A program made the translations under genes and the position numbers. A model generated the notes under the pieces. The model did no database searches and was not told the origin of the DNA. It was given only the letters and a program-made list of their open reading frames with translations. A DNA stretch of 64,000 nt from Alloactinosynnema sp. L-07 (GTDB taxonomy: Bacteria; Actinomycetota; Actinomycetes; Mycobacteriales; Pseudonocardiaceae): the NCBI RefSeq assembly GCF_900070365.1, contig NZ_LN850107.1, positions 7,130,001 to 7,194,000 on the forward strand. The letters are read 5' to 3'. Positions 9,135 through 17,861 of this stretch are shown piece by piece (the first letter of the stretch is position 1; each line of letters begins with the position of its first letter).

Positions 9135-10240
9135 GCCGACGCTCCGGCCAGGCGGCGGGGCAGACGGGCCTGAACCACCCAGTGCTCATGGTCGGGCCAC
9201 GCTTGGAATGTTCCGTCGATGGCGGCCACTCGGTGCTCCAGTCCGGTCAGTCCCATCCCGGTGCCCGGTTGCTGGGTGGTCGAGCCGAGCGCGCTCTGGA
9301 CCCGCACGGTGACCCCGCCGCGGTCGACCGCGATGCGGATTGTCGCCTCCGGTGAGCGGGCGTGTTTGACCACGTTGGTGAGAGCCTCTCGCAGCACGTC
9401 GTGCAGGACGATACGCGGTGCCGCCGACAAGTCGTCGAGGTCACCCGCGATGTGGAGGTCGATGCGCATACCGGCGTCGCGGTAACTGGCCAGCAGACGG
9501 TCGAGCGCGCCGGGTTCGAACGGGGTGAGCGACTGGGAGCCCCGGTGCATGAGCCGCAGGGCTTGGCGCAGTTCCTCCATGCCCCGCCGACCCTCGTCCT
9601 CGGCTTGCCGAAGCGCCTCGGTGGCCTCCGCGGGCGAGGAGGTGAGGATCATCCGCGCCCCGGAGAGGTGGAGCAGGACGACGCTGAAGCTGTGCCCCAC
9701 CAGGTCGTGCAGGTCCCGCGCGATGCGCTGGCGGTCCTCGGTCACGGCGATCTCGGCCAGCTTGATCCGGGTCCGTTCCAGCTCGTCGATCAGCGCCCAC
9801 TGCTGGCCGACCACGTGACCGAAGGCCCAGCCGATCAGCAGCCCGCCGGACCAGAGCCAGGCGCCGATCCCTCGGTACCACTCGCTGTTCCCCAGTATCC
9901 GGATGACGAACGGCGACGCCAGGCACAGCGCCATCACGGCGGTGTCGAGCCAGTGCGACCGGCTGGCCGCCACCACCGCCAGCGCGGTAGTAACCACGAG
10001 GTAGGCGCTCTGGGTGACGACCGCCGCATCGCCGATGAATGTCGGAATCATGACCCAGGAGAGCAACAGCCAGCCCGGCATCGACCGCCAGAACACCCGC
10101 ACGATCAGCGCGGGGAACATCAGCAGCGCCAGGATCCAGCCCCAGTCCACCGCGTAGGCGAGGTTGAGCACCCCCAAGGCGCTGCCAAGAACGGCAGCCC
10201 CGATGACGAACTCGTCGCGGTCACGGAGCAAAGAAGGCAT
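9131..10240 (-). CDS. Sensor histidine kinase (HisKA_3 / NarX-like)
   Basis: 369 aa. The N-terminal half holds about five hydrophobic membrane segments (residues 10-145) with little extracellular sequence, so the ligand may be membrane-embedded. A HisKA_3 dimerisation helix has His178 in ARDLHDLVGHS. The ATPase domain shows N-box NVVKHA and G-box GTGMGLTG. It partners the response regulator that overlaps it. The ATG at 10240 is preferred to an upstream in-frame start because TATAGT lies exactly six bases before it, indicating a leaderless message. Confidence 0.92.
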   Translation of the reverse strand: MPSLLRDRDEFVIGAAVLGSALGVLNLAYAVDWGWILALLMFPALIVRVFWRSMPGWLLLSWVMIPTFIGDAAVVTQSAYLVVTTALAVVAASRSHWLDTAVMALCLASPFVIRILGNSEWYRGIGAWLWSGGLLIGWAFGHVVGQQWALIDELERTRIKLAEIAVTEDRQRIARDLHDLVGHSFSVVLLHLSGARMILTSSPAEATEALRQAEDEGRRGMEELRQALRLMHRGSQSLTPFEPGALDRLLASYRDAGMRIDLHIAGDLDDLSAAPRIVLHDVLREALTNVVKHARSPEATIRIAVDRGGVTVRVQSALGSTTQQPGTGMGLTGLEHRVAAIDGTFQAWPDHEHWVVQARLPRRLAGASA

Positions 10241-10246
10241 AGCACG

Positions 10247-10252
10247 ACTATA
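10247..10252 (-). promoter_or_regulatory. -10 element (TATAGT), leaderless kinase gene
   Basis: On the minus strand TATAGT is followed by six bases and then the ATG of the histidine kinase. There is no Shine-Dalgarno sequence. Confidence 0.55.
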
Positions 10253-10295
10253 AGTTCGCACCGGCACCGCCGGTTCCTGCCGCGGTACTTGGGCG

Positions 10296-10315
10296 CCTCC
10301 TCCCGTGGGAGGAGG
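10296..10315. repeat. Short perfect hairpin between divergent genes
   Basis: CCTCCTCCC, a GT loop, then GGGAGGAGG form a 9 bp perfect stem in the 274 bp gap between the divergent kinase and hydrolase genes. It could be a 5' attenuator or operator for either gene. The rest of the gap shows no gene. Confidence 0.35.
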
Positions 10316-10514
10316 GCCCGCCGGATTTCTCGGCCCAGGGAACACCACTCGCGGTACTCGGCTCCGAGGACATCAGCGCAGGCGATGTCTAACTTTATTG
10401 GCACGGGGTCCGGCCGACCGGATCCGATATGACGCGAATTTCCTGGCCAATAGCAAGGTCCGCCTCAAGCGCGAATTTGTCGCCTGGCTGACCATGTCCC
10501 GATGGAGAAGTGAA

Positions 10515-11990
10515 ATGAGACGACATTCCGCACGGCTGCGATGGACGCTCGCGACGATGGTGGGCGCGGTCATGGCGGTGACCATGCCCGCGATCGCGAC
10601 CGGGGCACCCGCCGCCCAGCCGGATCCGGCGTCGCGGATCGCGTGGCAGCCGTGCACCGATCCGGTCTTCACCGGGCTGCAGTGCGGCACGATGCAGGTC
10701 CCGGTGGACTGGTCACGTCCGCGTGAGGCGAAGCTCACGCTGTCGATGGTCCGCCAGCCCGCACTCGACCAGGCCAACCGGATCGGCGCACTGGTGGTCA
10801 ACAACGGGATCGGCCGCTCGGCCATCGAGCAGTTCCGCCTCGCGCTGAAGGGGCTGACGCACATCGGCGGAGCCATGCCCCAGCGCTTCGACCTCATCGC
10901 CGTCGACCCCCGCGGCGTCGGCCACAGCACCCCCGTCCACTGCGAGGAACCACTGAAGCCCGCCGGGGTCACCTACTTCCCCAAGGACCGCGCCGCCTAT
11001 GACCGGCTGGTCGCCCACAACCGAACGCTCGGGGAAGACTGCTTGCGCCGCAACGGTTCCCTCGTGGCGAACATGGACATGGCCAGCACCGCCCGCGACT
11101 TCGACGCGGTGCGCGCCGCACTCGGCGAGCGGCAGCTCAACTGGTACGGGATCCAGTACAGCGATCTGCTCGGCCGCACGTACGCCCAGCTGTTCCCCGG
11201 CAGGCTGCGCACCATGGTCCTCGACACCGCTATTGACGACACGGTGTCGCCAGTGGCCTGGTCACTGCAGGAGGCGGGGGCCGCGGAGGAATCCTTCAAC
11301 CGGTTCACCGCCTGGTGCGCGACCGCCGACCGGTGTGTCCTCAAAGGACATGACGTGGCGGCCGAGTACGACGCCCTCATCGCCCGCGCGAACCGGGAGC
11401 CCATCCCGGCGGCCGACGGCCGCCTGATGACCGGAGTCGACATTCAGGAAGCCACCCAATACCTGCTGCCCATCGCCGTGATCAGCTGGCCGAAACTCGC
11501 CAAGGCGATCGTCCAGGCCCAGTCCGGTGACGCCACCATCTTCGCCACCGCGGGCGACCGGACGACACTCGATCCGGTGCAGGAGCGGGCGCAGGCATGT
11601 GCGGACACCCCCCGGCGGATCCACTCGTTCCAGCAGCTCTCCCGGGTGCAGCGCCAGCTCGCCGAGAAGTCACCGCACCTCGGTGGCGCGGTGTCATCCG
11701 CCACCGCGCTGGCCGGTTGCATCGGTTGGCCGACCCGGCCCAACCCGGTGCACGCTGGTGCCCCGGTGTGGGGTGCGCCGCCGTCGCTGGTCGTGCAGTC
11801 CACCCACCAGGCCTACGCGCCGCATTCCGCGGGCGACGCCATGGCCCGCCAGCTTCCCGGCAGCGTGGTCCTCAGCCGTGAAGGCGACGACTACAGCATG
11901 TTCATGCTCTCGCAGTGCGTCCGGGACGCCACCAACCGCTACCTGACCGAACTCGCCCTGCCCGCCCCGGGCACCACCTGCACGAACTGA
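10515..11990 (+). CDS. Secreted TAP/SlpD-family alpha/beta hydrolase with lost catalytic triad
   Basis: 491 aa with a Sec signal peptide (residues 1 to about 33) and the overall plan of the Streptomyces tripeptidyl aminopeptidase family: DPRGVGHSTPVHC at 131-143 and a C-terminal TAP-like domain ending LPAPGTTC. The catalytic features are gone. The oxyanion loop NPGGPGGSG is NNGIGRSA (96-103). The nucleophile elbow GxSYG reads GIQYS, with Gln214 (codon cag 11154-11156) in place of Ser. The acid in QGTLDPATP reads QSTHQAYAP, and the catalytic His region reads EGDDYSMF. It is probably a non-catalytic binding protein. Start ATG 10515 has GGAGAAG upstream; ATG 10494 is an alternative. Confidence 0.82.
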   Translation: MRRHSARLRWTLATMVGAVMAVTMPAIATGAPAAQPDPASRIAWQPCTDPVFTGLQCGTMQVPVDWSRPREAKLTLSMVRQPALDQANRIGALVVNNGIGRSAIEQFRLALKGLTHIGGAMPQRFDLIAVDPRGVGHSTPVHCEEPLKPAGVTYFPKDRAAYDRLVAHNRTLGEDCLRRNGSLVANMDMASTARDFDAVRAALGERQLNWYGIQYSDLLGRTYAQLFPGRLRTMVLDTAIDDTVSPVAWSLQEAGAAEESFNRFTAWCATADRCVLKGHDVAAEYDALIARANREPIPAADGRLMTGVDIQEATQYLLPIAVISWPKLAKAIVQAQSGDATIFATAGDRTTLDPVQERAQACADTPRRIHSFQQLSRVQRQLAEKSPHLGGAVSSATALAGCIGWPTRPNPVHAGAPVWGAPPSLVVQSTHQAYAPHSAGDAMARQLPGSVVLSREGDDYSMFMLSQCVRDATNRYLTELALPAPGTTCTN

Positions 11991-12106
11991 CTCGACCGAC
12001 CCCGCCCGCCAGCCGGTTACCTTCCGGCTCGGCGGGCGGGGCATGCTCATACGTGGACATCGACTGGACCGAAACCGCGCTGAGCGCACGTACACAGGAG
12101 ACTGCG

Positions 12107-12718
12107 GTGGACAAGTACGACGTCAAGAAGGCCCACCGTGATCTCTACTCCCCACCGTCGAAGGATTTCACCGTCGTCACCGTGCCCGAGTTCCGGTATA
12201 TCGCGGTCGATGGCAGCGGTGACCCGAACACGGCCCCCGCGTACACGAACGCGGTCGAAGCCTTGTACGGGGTGGCGTACGCACTGAAGTTCGCGAGCAA
12301 GGCGACCCGAGACTTCGTGGTCGGCCCGCTGGAAGGACTGTGGCGAGCCGACGACCCCGCCGCGTTCGTCGCCCGGCGCAAGGAGGCTTGGGCGTGGACC
12401 ATGATGATCAGCCAGCCGGACTGGATCACCGAGGACATGGTCCGAGCCGCCATCGACAACGTCGCGAAGAAGAAGGCAAACCCAGCTCTCGCCGACGTCC
12501 GGCTGCTCACCCTCATCGAGGGGACCTGCGTCCAGATCCTGCACATCGGCTCCTACGACGACGAAACCCCTACCCTGGATCGCCTCCACAACCACTACCT
12601 GCCCGAGAACGGTCTTAACTTCAACGGTGACCATCACGAGATCTATCTCAGCGACGCACGTCGAACCGCACCCGCCAAGCTCAAGACAATCCTGAGGCAG
12701 CCAGTCAAACCCGGGTAG
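12107..12718 (+). CDS. GyrI-like small-molecule-binding domain protein
   Basis: 203 aa, a single GyrI-like (SOUL/AraC-effector-type) domain typical of stand-alone actinobacterial members: YDVKKAHRDLYSPP, FRYIAVDGSGDPN, WTMMISQPDWIT, DVRLLTLIEGTCVQILHIG. This fold binds small hydrophobic ligands and is often linked to drug sensing; some members are hydrolases. GTG 12107 has CAGGAG six bases upstream, whereas the frame stays open further upstream without a good site. It stands alone after the TAP-family gene. Confidence 0.85.
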   Translation: MDKYDVKKAHRDLYSPPSKDFTVVTVPEFRYIAVDGSGDPNTAPAYTNAVEALYGVAYALKFASKATRDFVVGPLEGLWRADDPAAFVARRKEAWAWTMMISQPDWITEDMVRAAIDNVAKKKANPALADVRLLTLIEGTCVQILHIGSYDDETPTLDRLHNHYLPENGLNFNGDHHEIYLSDARRTAPAKLKTILRQPVKPG

Positions 12719-12845
12719 CGAGCTATCCACATAGGCCGAGCTATTCACAGCCCGCCGTCACCAACCCCGTTTGATCTTGCAGCGCCGATAGACTGGAGCA
12801 GGGCAGCCCCCCAGGGTGGGTGGGGGACACCCGCCGGGCGTTGGC

Positions 12846-13373
12846 TCAGTCGCTCAGGTCGTGGTGGAGTCGTCGTTCGCGCAGTTCGTTGCCGCCGGGG
12901 CCCTCGTCGAGTTGGGAACGTCCGGTGTCGGTCCAGCCTTGGCGAATGTAGAAGCGCAGGGCGCGTTCGTTGGTGTCGAGAATCCACAGGCCAGCGTGGG
13001 TGAAGCCGCAGGATCGGAGCCGGTCCAGGGCAGCGGTGTGGAGCTGGGTGCCGATGCCGCGGCGCCAGACCTCGGGGGCTAGGTACAGGGCATAGAGGTC
13101 GCCGAGGGTGGGGTCGGCGCTGTCCGCGGGGACGAGCGGCGGGCCGGTCGCGGCGAAGCCGACGATGGCGCCCTCGATCGATGCGACAACCGCGCTGGTC
13201 CCCGGCGGTCGGGCGGTGAGGCCGTCCGACCAGAACCGTTCCCGGTCGGGGATGGACAGGCCCGCCAGAACGTCGTCAGGGATCAGACCGCGGTAGGCGA
13301 CGCGCCAGGACCGCACCAGCACGGTGGCGATGGCGTGGGCGTCGGCCGGTGTCGCGTCTCGGAGCTCGACCAT
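12846..13373 (-). CDS. GNAT family N-acetyltransferase
   Basis: About 175 aa with a standard GNAT fold: VELRDATPADAHAIATV at the start, the acetyl-CoA loop around VWRRGIGTQLHTAALDRL (R/Q-x-x-G-x-G/A) and the NERALRFYIRQGW strand near the C-terminus. The substrate is unknown. The start is uncertain: ATG 13373 fits family N-termini, but ATG 13382 and 13415 are also in frame and none has a clear ribosome site. It is divergent from the NmrA-like gene. Confidence 0.85.
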   Translation of the reverse strand: MVELRDATPADAHAIATVLVRSWRVAYRGLIPDDVLAGLSIPDRERFWSDGLTARPPGTSAVVASIEGAIVGFAATGPPLVPADSADPTLGDLYALYLAPEVWRRGIGTQLHTAALDRLRSCGFTHAGLWILDTNERALRFYIRQGWTDTGRSQLDEGPGGNELRERRLHHDLSD

Positions 13374-13461
13374 GTCGCGCATACGGTCAACATGACACAT
13401 TTCTGGGATAACCACCGCGATCGTGGCGACCTACCGTGGGCGACGACAACGGGAGGCAGCG

Positions 13462-14133
13462 ATGAAGCTGGCGATATTCGGAGCCGCGGGACTGGCCGGA
13501 GCCGCGGTGGCCCAGCTCGCGCTCGATCGCGGCGATCAGGTCCGCGCGCTCGTTCGGTCGACCAAGCCGCCGGGCGTGCTGGACCGGGCGGAGATCGTCC
13601 GCGGGGACGCCCTCGATCCGGCGGCGGTGGCCGCCACCGTGGCGGGCTCCGACGTCGTCATCTCGACGCTGGGTGGATACCGGGGGCCCGACAGCATCGA
13701 CAAGGGCACCATGAACATCATCGGGGCCATGCGGCGGACCGGTCCCCGTCGGCTCGTGGTCCTCCAGGGCTTCCACATCGGCTTCCCCGGCGACCCGAAC
13801 AACCCGGGCAAACACCTGGTCGAAGCGTTCCTCGCGGTCCGGTGCCGACCGCTGCTCGGGCGCGGCGCCGCGCTCGGTGAGCTGCTGCGTGGCACCGGCG
13901 ACCTGGACTGGACGCTCGTCCGCATCCCACGCATGGTCGATGGACCGCCGTCGGGGCGGGCCGCCGCCGGTACCTTCCGCCTCGGTCCCATCAGCTCCGT
14001 GCGCGTCGGCGACGTCGCCGACCACCTCTACCGGCTGGCCCAAGAGCGGGCGTCGATCCACGAAGCACCCATGCTCCACACGCCGCGCACAGCCCAGAAG
14101 TCCCACGCGGATCCTGACCTGACGCGGCGCTAG
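13462..14133 (+). CDS. NmrA/SDR-like NAD(P)H-binding protein
   Basis: 223 aa, an atypical short-chain dehydrogenase fold with the nucleotide-binding loop AIFGAAGLAGAAVAQLAL at the N-terminus and no canonical YxxxK, as in NmrA-like sensors and flavin-reductase-like proteins. ATG 13462 has GGGAGG six bases upstream. The stop TAG at 14131-14133 lies inside a CTAG that is duplicated on both sides of the MITE-like insertion that follows. Confidence 0.85.
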   Translation: MKLAIFGAAGLAGAAVAQLALDRGDQVRALVRSTKPPGVLDRAEIVRGDALDPAAVAATVAGSDVVISTLGGYRGPDSIDKGTMNIIGAMRRTGPRRLVVLQGFHIGFPGDPNNPGKHLVEAFLAVRCRPLLGRGAALGELLRGTGDLDWTLVRIPRMVDGPPSGRAAAGTFRLGPISSVRVGDVADHLYRLAQERASIHEAPMLHTPRTAQKSHADPDLTRR

Positions 14134-14297
14134 TGCGTTGACCACGAACGTTCGCCGGGTATCGGCCTGTCCACGGCGTGGCTGGCAAGGCGGAGGGAAG
14201 ACCGTAGTACCGGGTTGTACTTGGGCTTTCCGACAACGCAGCCAGGCGCGTCGTGGGCAGGTCGAGACCCGGTGAAGGTTCGTGGTCAGCGCACTAG
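14130..14297. mobile_element. MITE-like palindromic element with CTAG target duplication
   Basis: A 160 bp insert (14134-14293) bounded by CTAG on both sides. Its ends are inverted: TGCGTTGACCACGAAC on the left and GTTCGTGGTCAGCGCA on the right. The match between the two arms runs for about 50 bp with roughly 41 identities. It is too short to encode a transposase, and no other copy was noticed in the window. The CTAG target and terminal inverted repeats suggest a non-autonomous IS5-like element; the family assignment is inference. The CTAG copies provide the TAG stop of the gene on each side. Confidence 0.75.
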
Positions 14298-15427
14298 CGG
14301 TAGGGCCCGCCGCGCAGTGGCCTGTCGTGTTGGGCGCGCTGTTCGTTGTCGCGCAGGCGGGGCTCGTAGTGGGCGAAGAAGATCTTGCCGACGAGGTCAC
14401 GCCTGCTGCGAACGCCGGTCTTGTCGAAGACGTTCTGCAGGTGCTGCTGCACGGTGTGCGCGGACAGGACCAGCTTGGTGGCGATCTCGGCGGTGGAGTT
14501 GCCCTGCAGCACCAGGCGGGTCAGCTCCTGCTCGCGCTCGGTCAGCCCGTAGGCCGACATCAGCAGCGGCGAGATGCGGCCCGGGTGCGCGGGCTCGACG
14601 ATGACCGCGACCCGCTCCTGGCCGGTCGTGGCCAGGCAGGCGCCGTGCAGCACCACCCAGGTGCCGGTCCGGGACAGCACCCGGGACATCGCGACCATGC
14701 CGGGCACACCGGGGTGCTGCACCGACCGCAGCGCCTGGCCCGCGACGGCCAGCACTGACGACGGCAGCCTGCCCGTCGCCCAGTCACCGTCGGGCAGGTC
14801 GGCCAGCCAGCGCTCGGTGCCGGGTGTCACCGACTCCACGTCACCCGAGCCGGTCAGGATCAGCAGACCGGGGGCGTCCGGAAAGTCCGGATCGGTGGCC
14901 TCGCCGAACAGCAGCGCGCGCCGCACACCCTCGGCCAGCGCGGGCGCGATCGCCTGGATGAAGGCCAGTTCGACGGGTTCGAACAGCGGCCGCCCCGGTT
15001 CGCGGTAAAGGCTCAGCGCGCCCCAGATGTCGCCGGTGCGGGTGCGCAGGGCGGCGATCATCTCCTGGTCGCCGCCGTAGGCCATGTTGGCGTGCCAGCG
15101 TGGGCTGCTTGCCGGGTCGCCGCCGGTCACCTCGTGCAGGGTCGAGATCCCGCGATCCGAACGGCCGACGTCGGCCAACTGGTGCACGTCGTCGCCAAGG
15201 TACTCGTGGGTCAGCCAGTTCGCCGGGAACTCCGGCAGGCCTTCCTGGAAGTGGCTGGTGATCAGCAGCGACGCCGGGTCCATGGTGAAGAAGCACGGCG
15301 CCCGGAAGTGCGGCACCGCCCCACCGAGGACGGCGGTCACGCCCCGCCAGAACGACACGAGGTCCTGCTGCTGACCCGCGAGCCGTGCGATCTTGGCCTG
15401 CGCTAGGCGCAGGGTGTCGGCGCCCAT
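14294..15427 (-). CDS. LuxR-type helix-turn-helix regulator with sensor-like N-terminus
   Basis: 377 aa. The C-terminal LuxR helix-turn-helix is clear (LTEREQELTRLVLQGNSTAEIA, SAHTVQQHLQNVFDKTG). The N-terminal 280 residues look like a GAF-type sensory region (DIWGALSLYREPGRPLFEPVE), not a phosphoreceiver and not a large ATP-binding LAL domain. ATG 15427 is chosen because TACGCT lies seven bases upstream, a leaderless arrangement; the frame opens further up at 15487. It is divergent from the cupin gene at 15541, a possible target. Its stop lies in the CTAG flanking the MITE-like element. Confidence 0.85.
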   Translation of the reverse strand: MGADTLRLAQAKIARLAGQQQDLVSFWRGVTAVLGGAVPHFRAPCFFTMDPASLLITSHFQEGLPEFPANWLTHEYLGDDVHQLADVGRSDRGISTLHEVTGGDPASSPRWHANMAYGGDQEMIAALRTRTGDIWGALSLYREPGRPLFEPVELAFIQAIAPALAEGVRRALLFGEATDPDFPDAPGLLILTGSGDVESVTPGTERWLADLPDGDWATGRLPSSVLAVAGQALRSVQHPGVPGMVAMSRVLSRTGTWVVLHGACLATTGQERVAVIVEPAHPGRISPLLMSAYGLTEREQELTRLVLQGNSTAEIATKLVLSAHTVQQHLQNVFDKTGVRSRRDLVGKIFFAHYEPRLRDNEQRAQHDRPLRGGPYR

Positions 15428-15434
15428 GGGACTC

Positions 15435-15440
15435 AGCGTA
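15435..15440 (-). promoter_or_regulatory. -10 element (TACGCT), leaderless LuxR gene
   Basis: On the minus strand TACGCT is followed by seven bases and the ATG at 15427, with no ribosome-binding site. Confidence 0.45.
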
Positions 15441-15540
15441 CGACCCGGTCGGAACGGGTCAAATCCAACAAATCTGGGATAGGCCACGCGTCCGATCGCT
15501 CCTAGCGTCGGCGGAAAGACTCATCGATGAAGGAGCCGCC

Positions 15541-16047
15541 ATGACAACCGACAGCAGGCTTACCACCGTCCACCACGTACTCGGCCCGGGGGAGGGCGAG
15601 ATCGTCGGCGACCCGGCCGCTGTCACCGACCGGTTCATGATCAACGGCAGCGCGACTGACGGCCGCCTCGCCTTGGTCGAGCACGGCCTGGCGCCGCGAG
15701 CGCTGGCCGCGCCCATGCACCGGCACAGCCGCGAGGATGAGTACAGCTACGTGCTGGCAGGTGAGGTCGGCGCGATTCTGGGTGGGCAGGAGATCATCGG
15801 CCGCCCAGGTGACCTGATCTTCAAGCCGCGCGGGCAGTGGCACACCTTCTGGAACGCGGGCGACGAACCGGCCCGAATCCTGGAGATCATCACACCCGCG
15901 GGCCTGGAGGACCTCTTCCGTGAACTCGGCCCGCGCGTGGGCGACATGTCCCCGGAGGACCTCTTCGAGCTGGCGGGCCGCTACGGCTGCGACCTCGACT
16001 TCGACGCCACCATGCCGCTGGTGGAGCGGCACGGGCTCGCGTTCTAG
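15541..16047 (+). CDS. Cupin domain protein
   Basis: 168 aa, single-domain cupin. Motif 1 is MHRHSREDEYSYVLAGEV with potential metal ligands H-x-H-x(4)-E, followed by RPGDLIFKPRGQWHTFWN as motif 2 with its histidine. Members of this family act as small dioxygenases, isomerases or sugar/quercetin-type binding proteins; the sequence does not fix a substrate. AAGGAG is seven bases before the ATG. It is divergent from the LuxR-type regulator. Confidence 0.87.
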   Translation: MTTDSRLTTVHHVLGPGEGEIVGDPAAVTDRFMINGSATDGRLALVEHGLAPRALAAPMHRHSREDEYSYVLAGEVGAILGGQEIIGRPGDLIFKPRGQWHTFWNAGDEPARILEIITPAGLEDLFRELGPRVGDMSPEDLFELAGRYGCDLDFDATMPLVERHGLAF

Positions 16048-16056
16048 CCTCCCAGC

Positions 16057-16383
16057 TCAGGTACGCCCGGTGAAGGCGGGCGCGAAGAACACCAGGAGCG
16101 CCAGATCCTCGGTGACGTCGACGAAGCGGTGCGGCTCGCGGGCGGGCACGAAGATGAGGTCCCCTGGCTCGACGTCGGCCTCGCCGGAGCCGGTGATCAC
16201 CCGGGCCCTGCCCGCCGTGACCAGATAGATCTCGTCCTCGCGGTGGGGTGTCTGGTCGTCGACACCGCCCGCGGGGATCAAGTACGTGCCCGCGGACAGC
16301 TGATCGCTGCGAATGTGCTCGACGTACTCGCCGGGCACCGAGCCGGGCGCGACAGCGGTTCCCGCCCCCTTGATGATCTGCAT
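16057..16383 (-). CDS. Small cupin domain protein
   Basis: 108-aa cupin containing TPHREDEIYLVTAGRARVITG and PGDLIFVPAREPHRFVDV, so both cupin motifs and the metal-binding His/Glu set are present. It resembles small DUF861/cupin_2 proteins of unknown substrate. It is convergent with the preceding cupin, with a 9-base gap between stops. TAACCT lies six bases before the ATG, giving a leaderless start. Confidence 0.85.
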   Translation of the reverse strand: MQIIKGAGTAVAPGSVPGEYVEHIRSDQLSAGTYLIPAGGVDDQTPHREDEIYLVTAGRARVITGSGEADVEPGDLIFVPAREPHRFVDVTEDLALLVFFAPAFTGRT

Positions 16384-16389
16384 GGATCC

Positions 16390-16395
16390 AGGTTA
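16390..16395 (-). promoter_or_regulatory. -10 element (TAACCT), leaderless small cupin gene
   Basis: On the minus strand TAACCT is followed by six bases (GGATCC) and the ATG at 16383. Confidence 0.45.
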
Positions 16396-16466
16396 ACCAG
16401 CCTGACGAACAGTGGAGGCACGGCAACCACAACGCGGCTGATCGACTACGGCTGGGTGGGCCACCT

Positions 16467-17051
16467 CTACGTCGCCGCCTGGCGCGGTGGCTGCTGCCTC
16501 CCGAAAGCGGCCAGCAGGACTGTCTGCTGATCGGCGTCAGCGGGCAGGTCCGGCCGCGGCGCCACGGCGCCCGCTGATCGGTAGATGTCCTCGTTCTTGG
16601 CGAACCACACCGCGCAGGCCGCGACGAGGTCGGGGTCGAGACGGTCGTCGGCGCCGATCGCGCGGGCCAGGTCCCATCCGTGGATGAGGTGGTCGGCGAA
16701 CAGCTGCCACGCGTATTCCTCGCCGGGCACGTCCCCAAAGGACAGGTGCACGGTGCGATCCAGCGCGCCGTCCGCGCTGATGGCCGCGACCGCCGTCTCA
16801 GCGGCACCGGCGTAGGCCGCGGCCGGGTCGGAGCCGACGACGTCGCCGTCGAACTTGTCGCCGACCTCCGCGATCGTGGCACCCGCCATCAGTGGGGCGG
16901 TCCAGAGATCCTCAGACACGACGTGGTTGACCAGTGTGCGCACATCCCAGTCGGCGCACGGTGTCGCGGCGTCCCATTGGTCTTGGCGGACCGCTCGCAC
17001 GTGGTCGCCGAAGCGTTCGCAGGCACGCCGGTGCAGTTCGGCGAGATCCAT
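16467..17051 (-). CDS. TIGR03086-type mycothiol/maleylpyruvate isomerase-like DinB-fold protein
   Basis: 194 aa of the actinobacterial TIGR03086 family: N-terminal four-helix bundle with TPCADWDVRTLVNHVVSEDLW (the conserved metal His) and a later DHLIHGWDLARAIG helix carrying two more His. These proteins are DinB/mycothiol-dependent-isomerase-like; most have no assigned reaction. The ATG has a strong AAGGAGGA site. It lies downstream of the flavin-nucleotide-binding gene on the same strand, and the 45-base gap suggests co-transcription. Confidence 0.87.
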   Translation of the reverse strand: MDLAELHRRACERFGDHVRAVRQDQWDAATPCADWDVRTLVNHVVSEDLWTAPLMAGATIAEVGDKFDGDVVGSDPAAAYAGAAETAVAAISADGALDRTVHLSFGDVPGEEYAWQLFADHLIHGWDLARAIGADDRLDPDLVAACAVWFAKNEDIYRSAGAVAPRPDLPADADQQTVLLAAFGRQQPPRQAAT

Positions 17052-17096
17052 GTGTTCCTCCTTGACGGTGCAGCCACGAGGGCGGCCACGGGAGTG

Positions 17097-17756
17097 TCAG
17101 CGCCAGCGCACCGGCAGGTCGCCGGGATCGTTGGCCGGATCGTTCGCGGGCAGCGCGTCGCATGCCCAGTCGGCGCGTTTCCATGACGGCACCGGGGTCA
17201 CCTGCCTGCGTCGGGGCACGAACGTGGATCGCTCGACCAGCGCGTAGTGGTGGACGTAGCGGCCGCAGTTGGGGAACACGTGGGTGACCTGGACACGCAT
17301 GACCAACAGCGCGCCGGGCCAGGTTTCGAGCAGGCTGTCGTCGGCGGCGATGGTGGCTGTGCCCTGGACCCGAGTGCGACCGCCGTTCTCGAAGTCGATG
17401 AAGAGCAGGCCCACCGGCGAGCCCGCGGCGATATTGCCGAGCGAGAGGAACATGCCGTTGCCGTCGTAGCTCGGCATCGCGAGCGTGTGCTCGTCGACGA
17501 CCCGGACGAAGCCGGGATCGCCGCCCTTGTAGGAGCAGGTCGGCTGGCCGTCTGGGCCTACGGTGGCCAGGAAGACCATGTCCCGCGCTTCGACGAACTC
17601 CCGGTCGTTCTCGGTGATCACATGGTGGACGAGGCGTTGGCTGATCCGGTCGGCGATGCGGCGGGTGTCGAACTGATCTTGCAGTTCCCGCTGGCCAGGG
17701 TGGTAATCGATCCCGGTCGTTCCATTGGTTTCCATCGGCCCGCTCCCGGACGGCAT
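17097..17756 (-). CDS. Pyridoxamine 5'-phosphate oxidase-like FMN-binding protein
   Basis: 219 aa with a split-barrel PPOX fold: MVFLATVGPDGQPTCSYKGG, LAMPSYDGNGMFLSLGNIAAG and VGLLFIDFENGGRTRVQGTA. It probably binds FMN or F420 and acts as an oxidoreductase or nitroreductase-like protein. ATG 17756 is chosen for AGGAG seven bases upstream; the frame is open to 17846 without a better site. It is divergent from the RHH gene. Confidence 0.85.
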   Translation of the reverse strand: MPSGSGPMETNGTTGIDYHPGQRELQDQFDTRRIADRISQRLVHHVITENDREFVEARDMVFLATVGPDGQPTCSYKGGDPGFVRVVDEHTLAMPSYDGNGMFLSLGNIAAGSPVGLLFIDFENGGRTRVQGTATIAADDSLLETWPGALLVMRVQVTHVFPNCGRYVHHYALVERSTFVPRRRQVTPVPSWKRADWACDALPANDPANDPGDLPVRWR

Positions 17757-17861
17757 TGCGGTCTCCTGACGAGACGATAGCTCCGCCGCCACTCCGTCGC
17801 GCAGGATTGAGCCAGGCTGATGCCAGCGTGAGCCAAAAAGAGCCAATGTGGCTTGCGTGTG

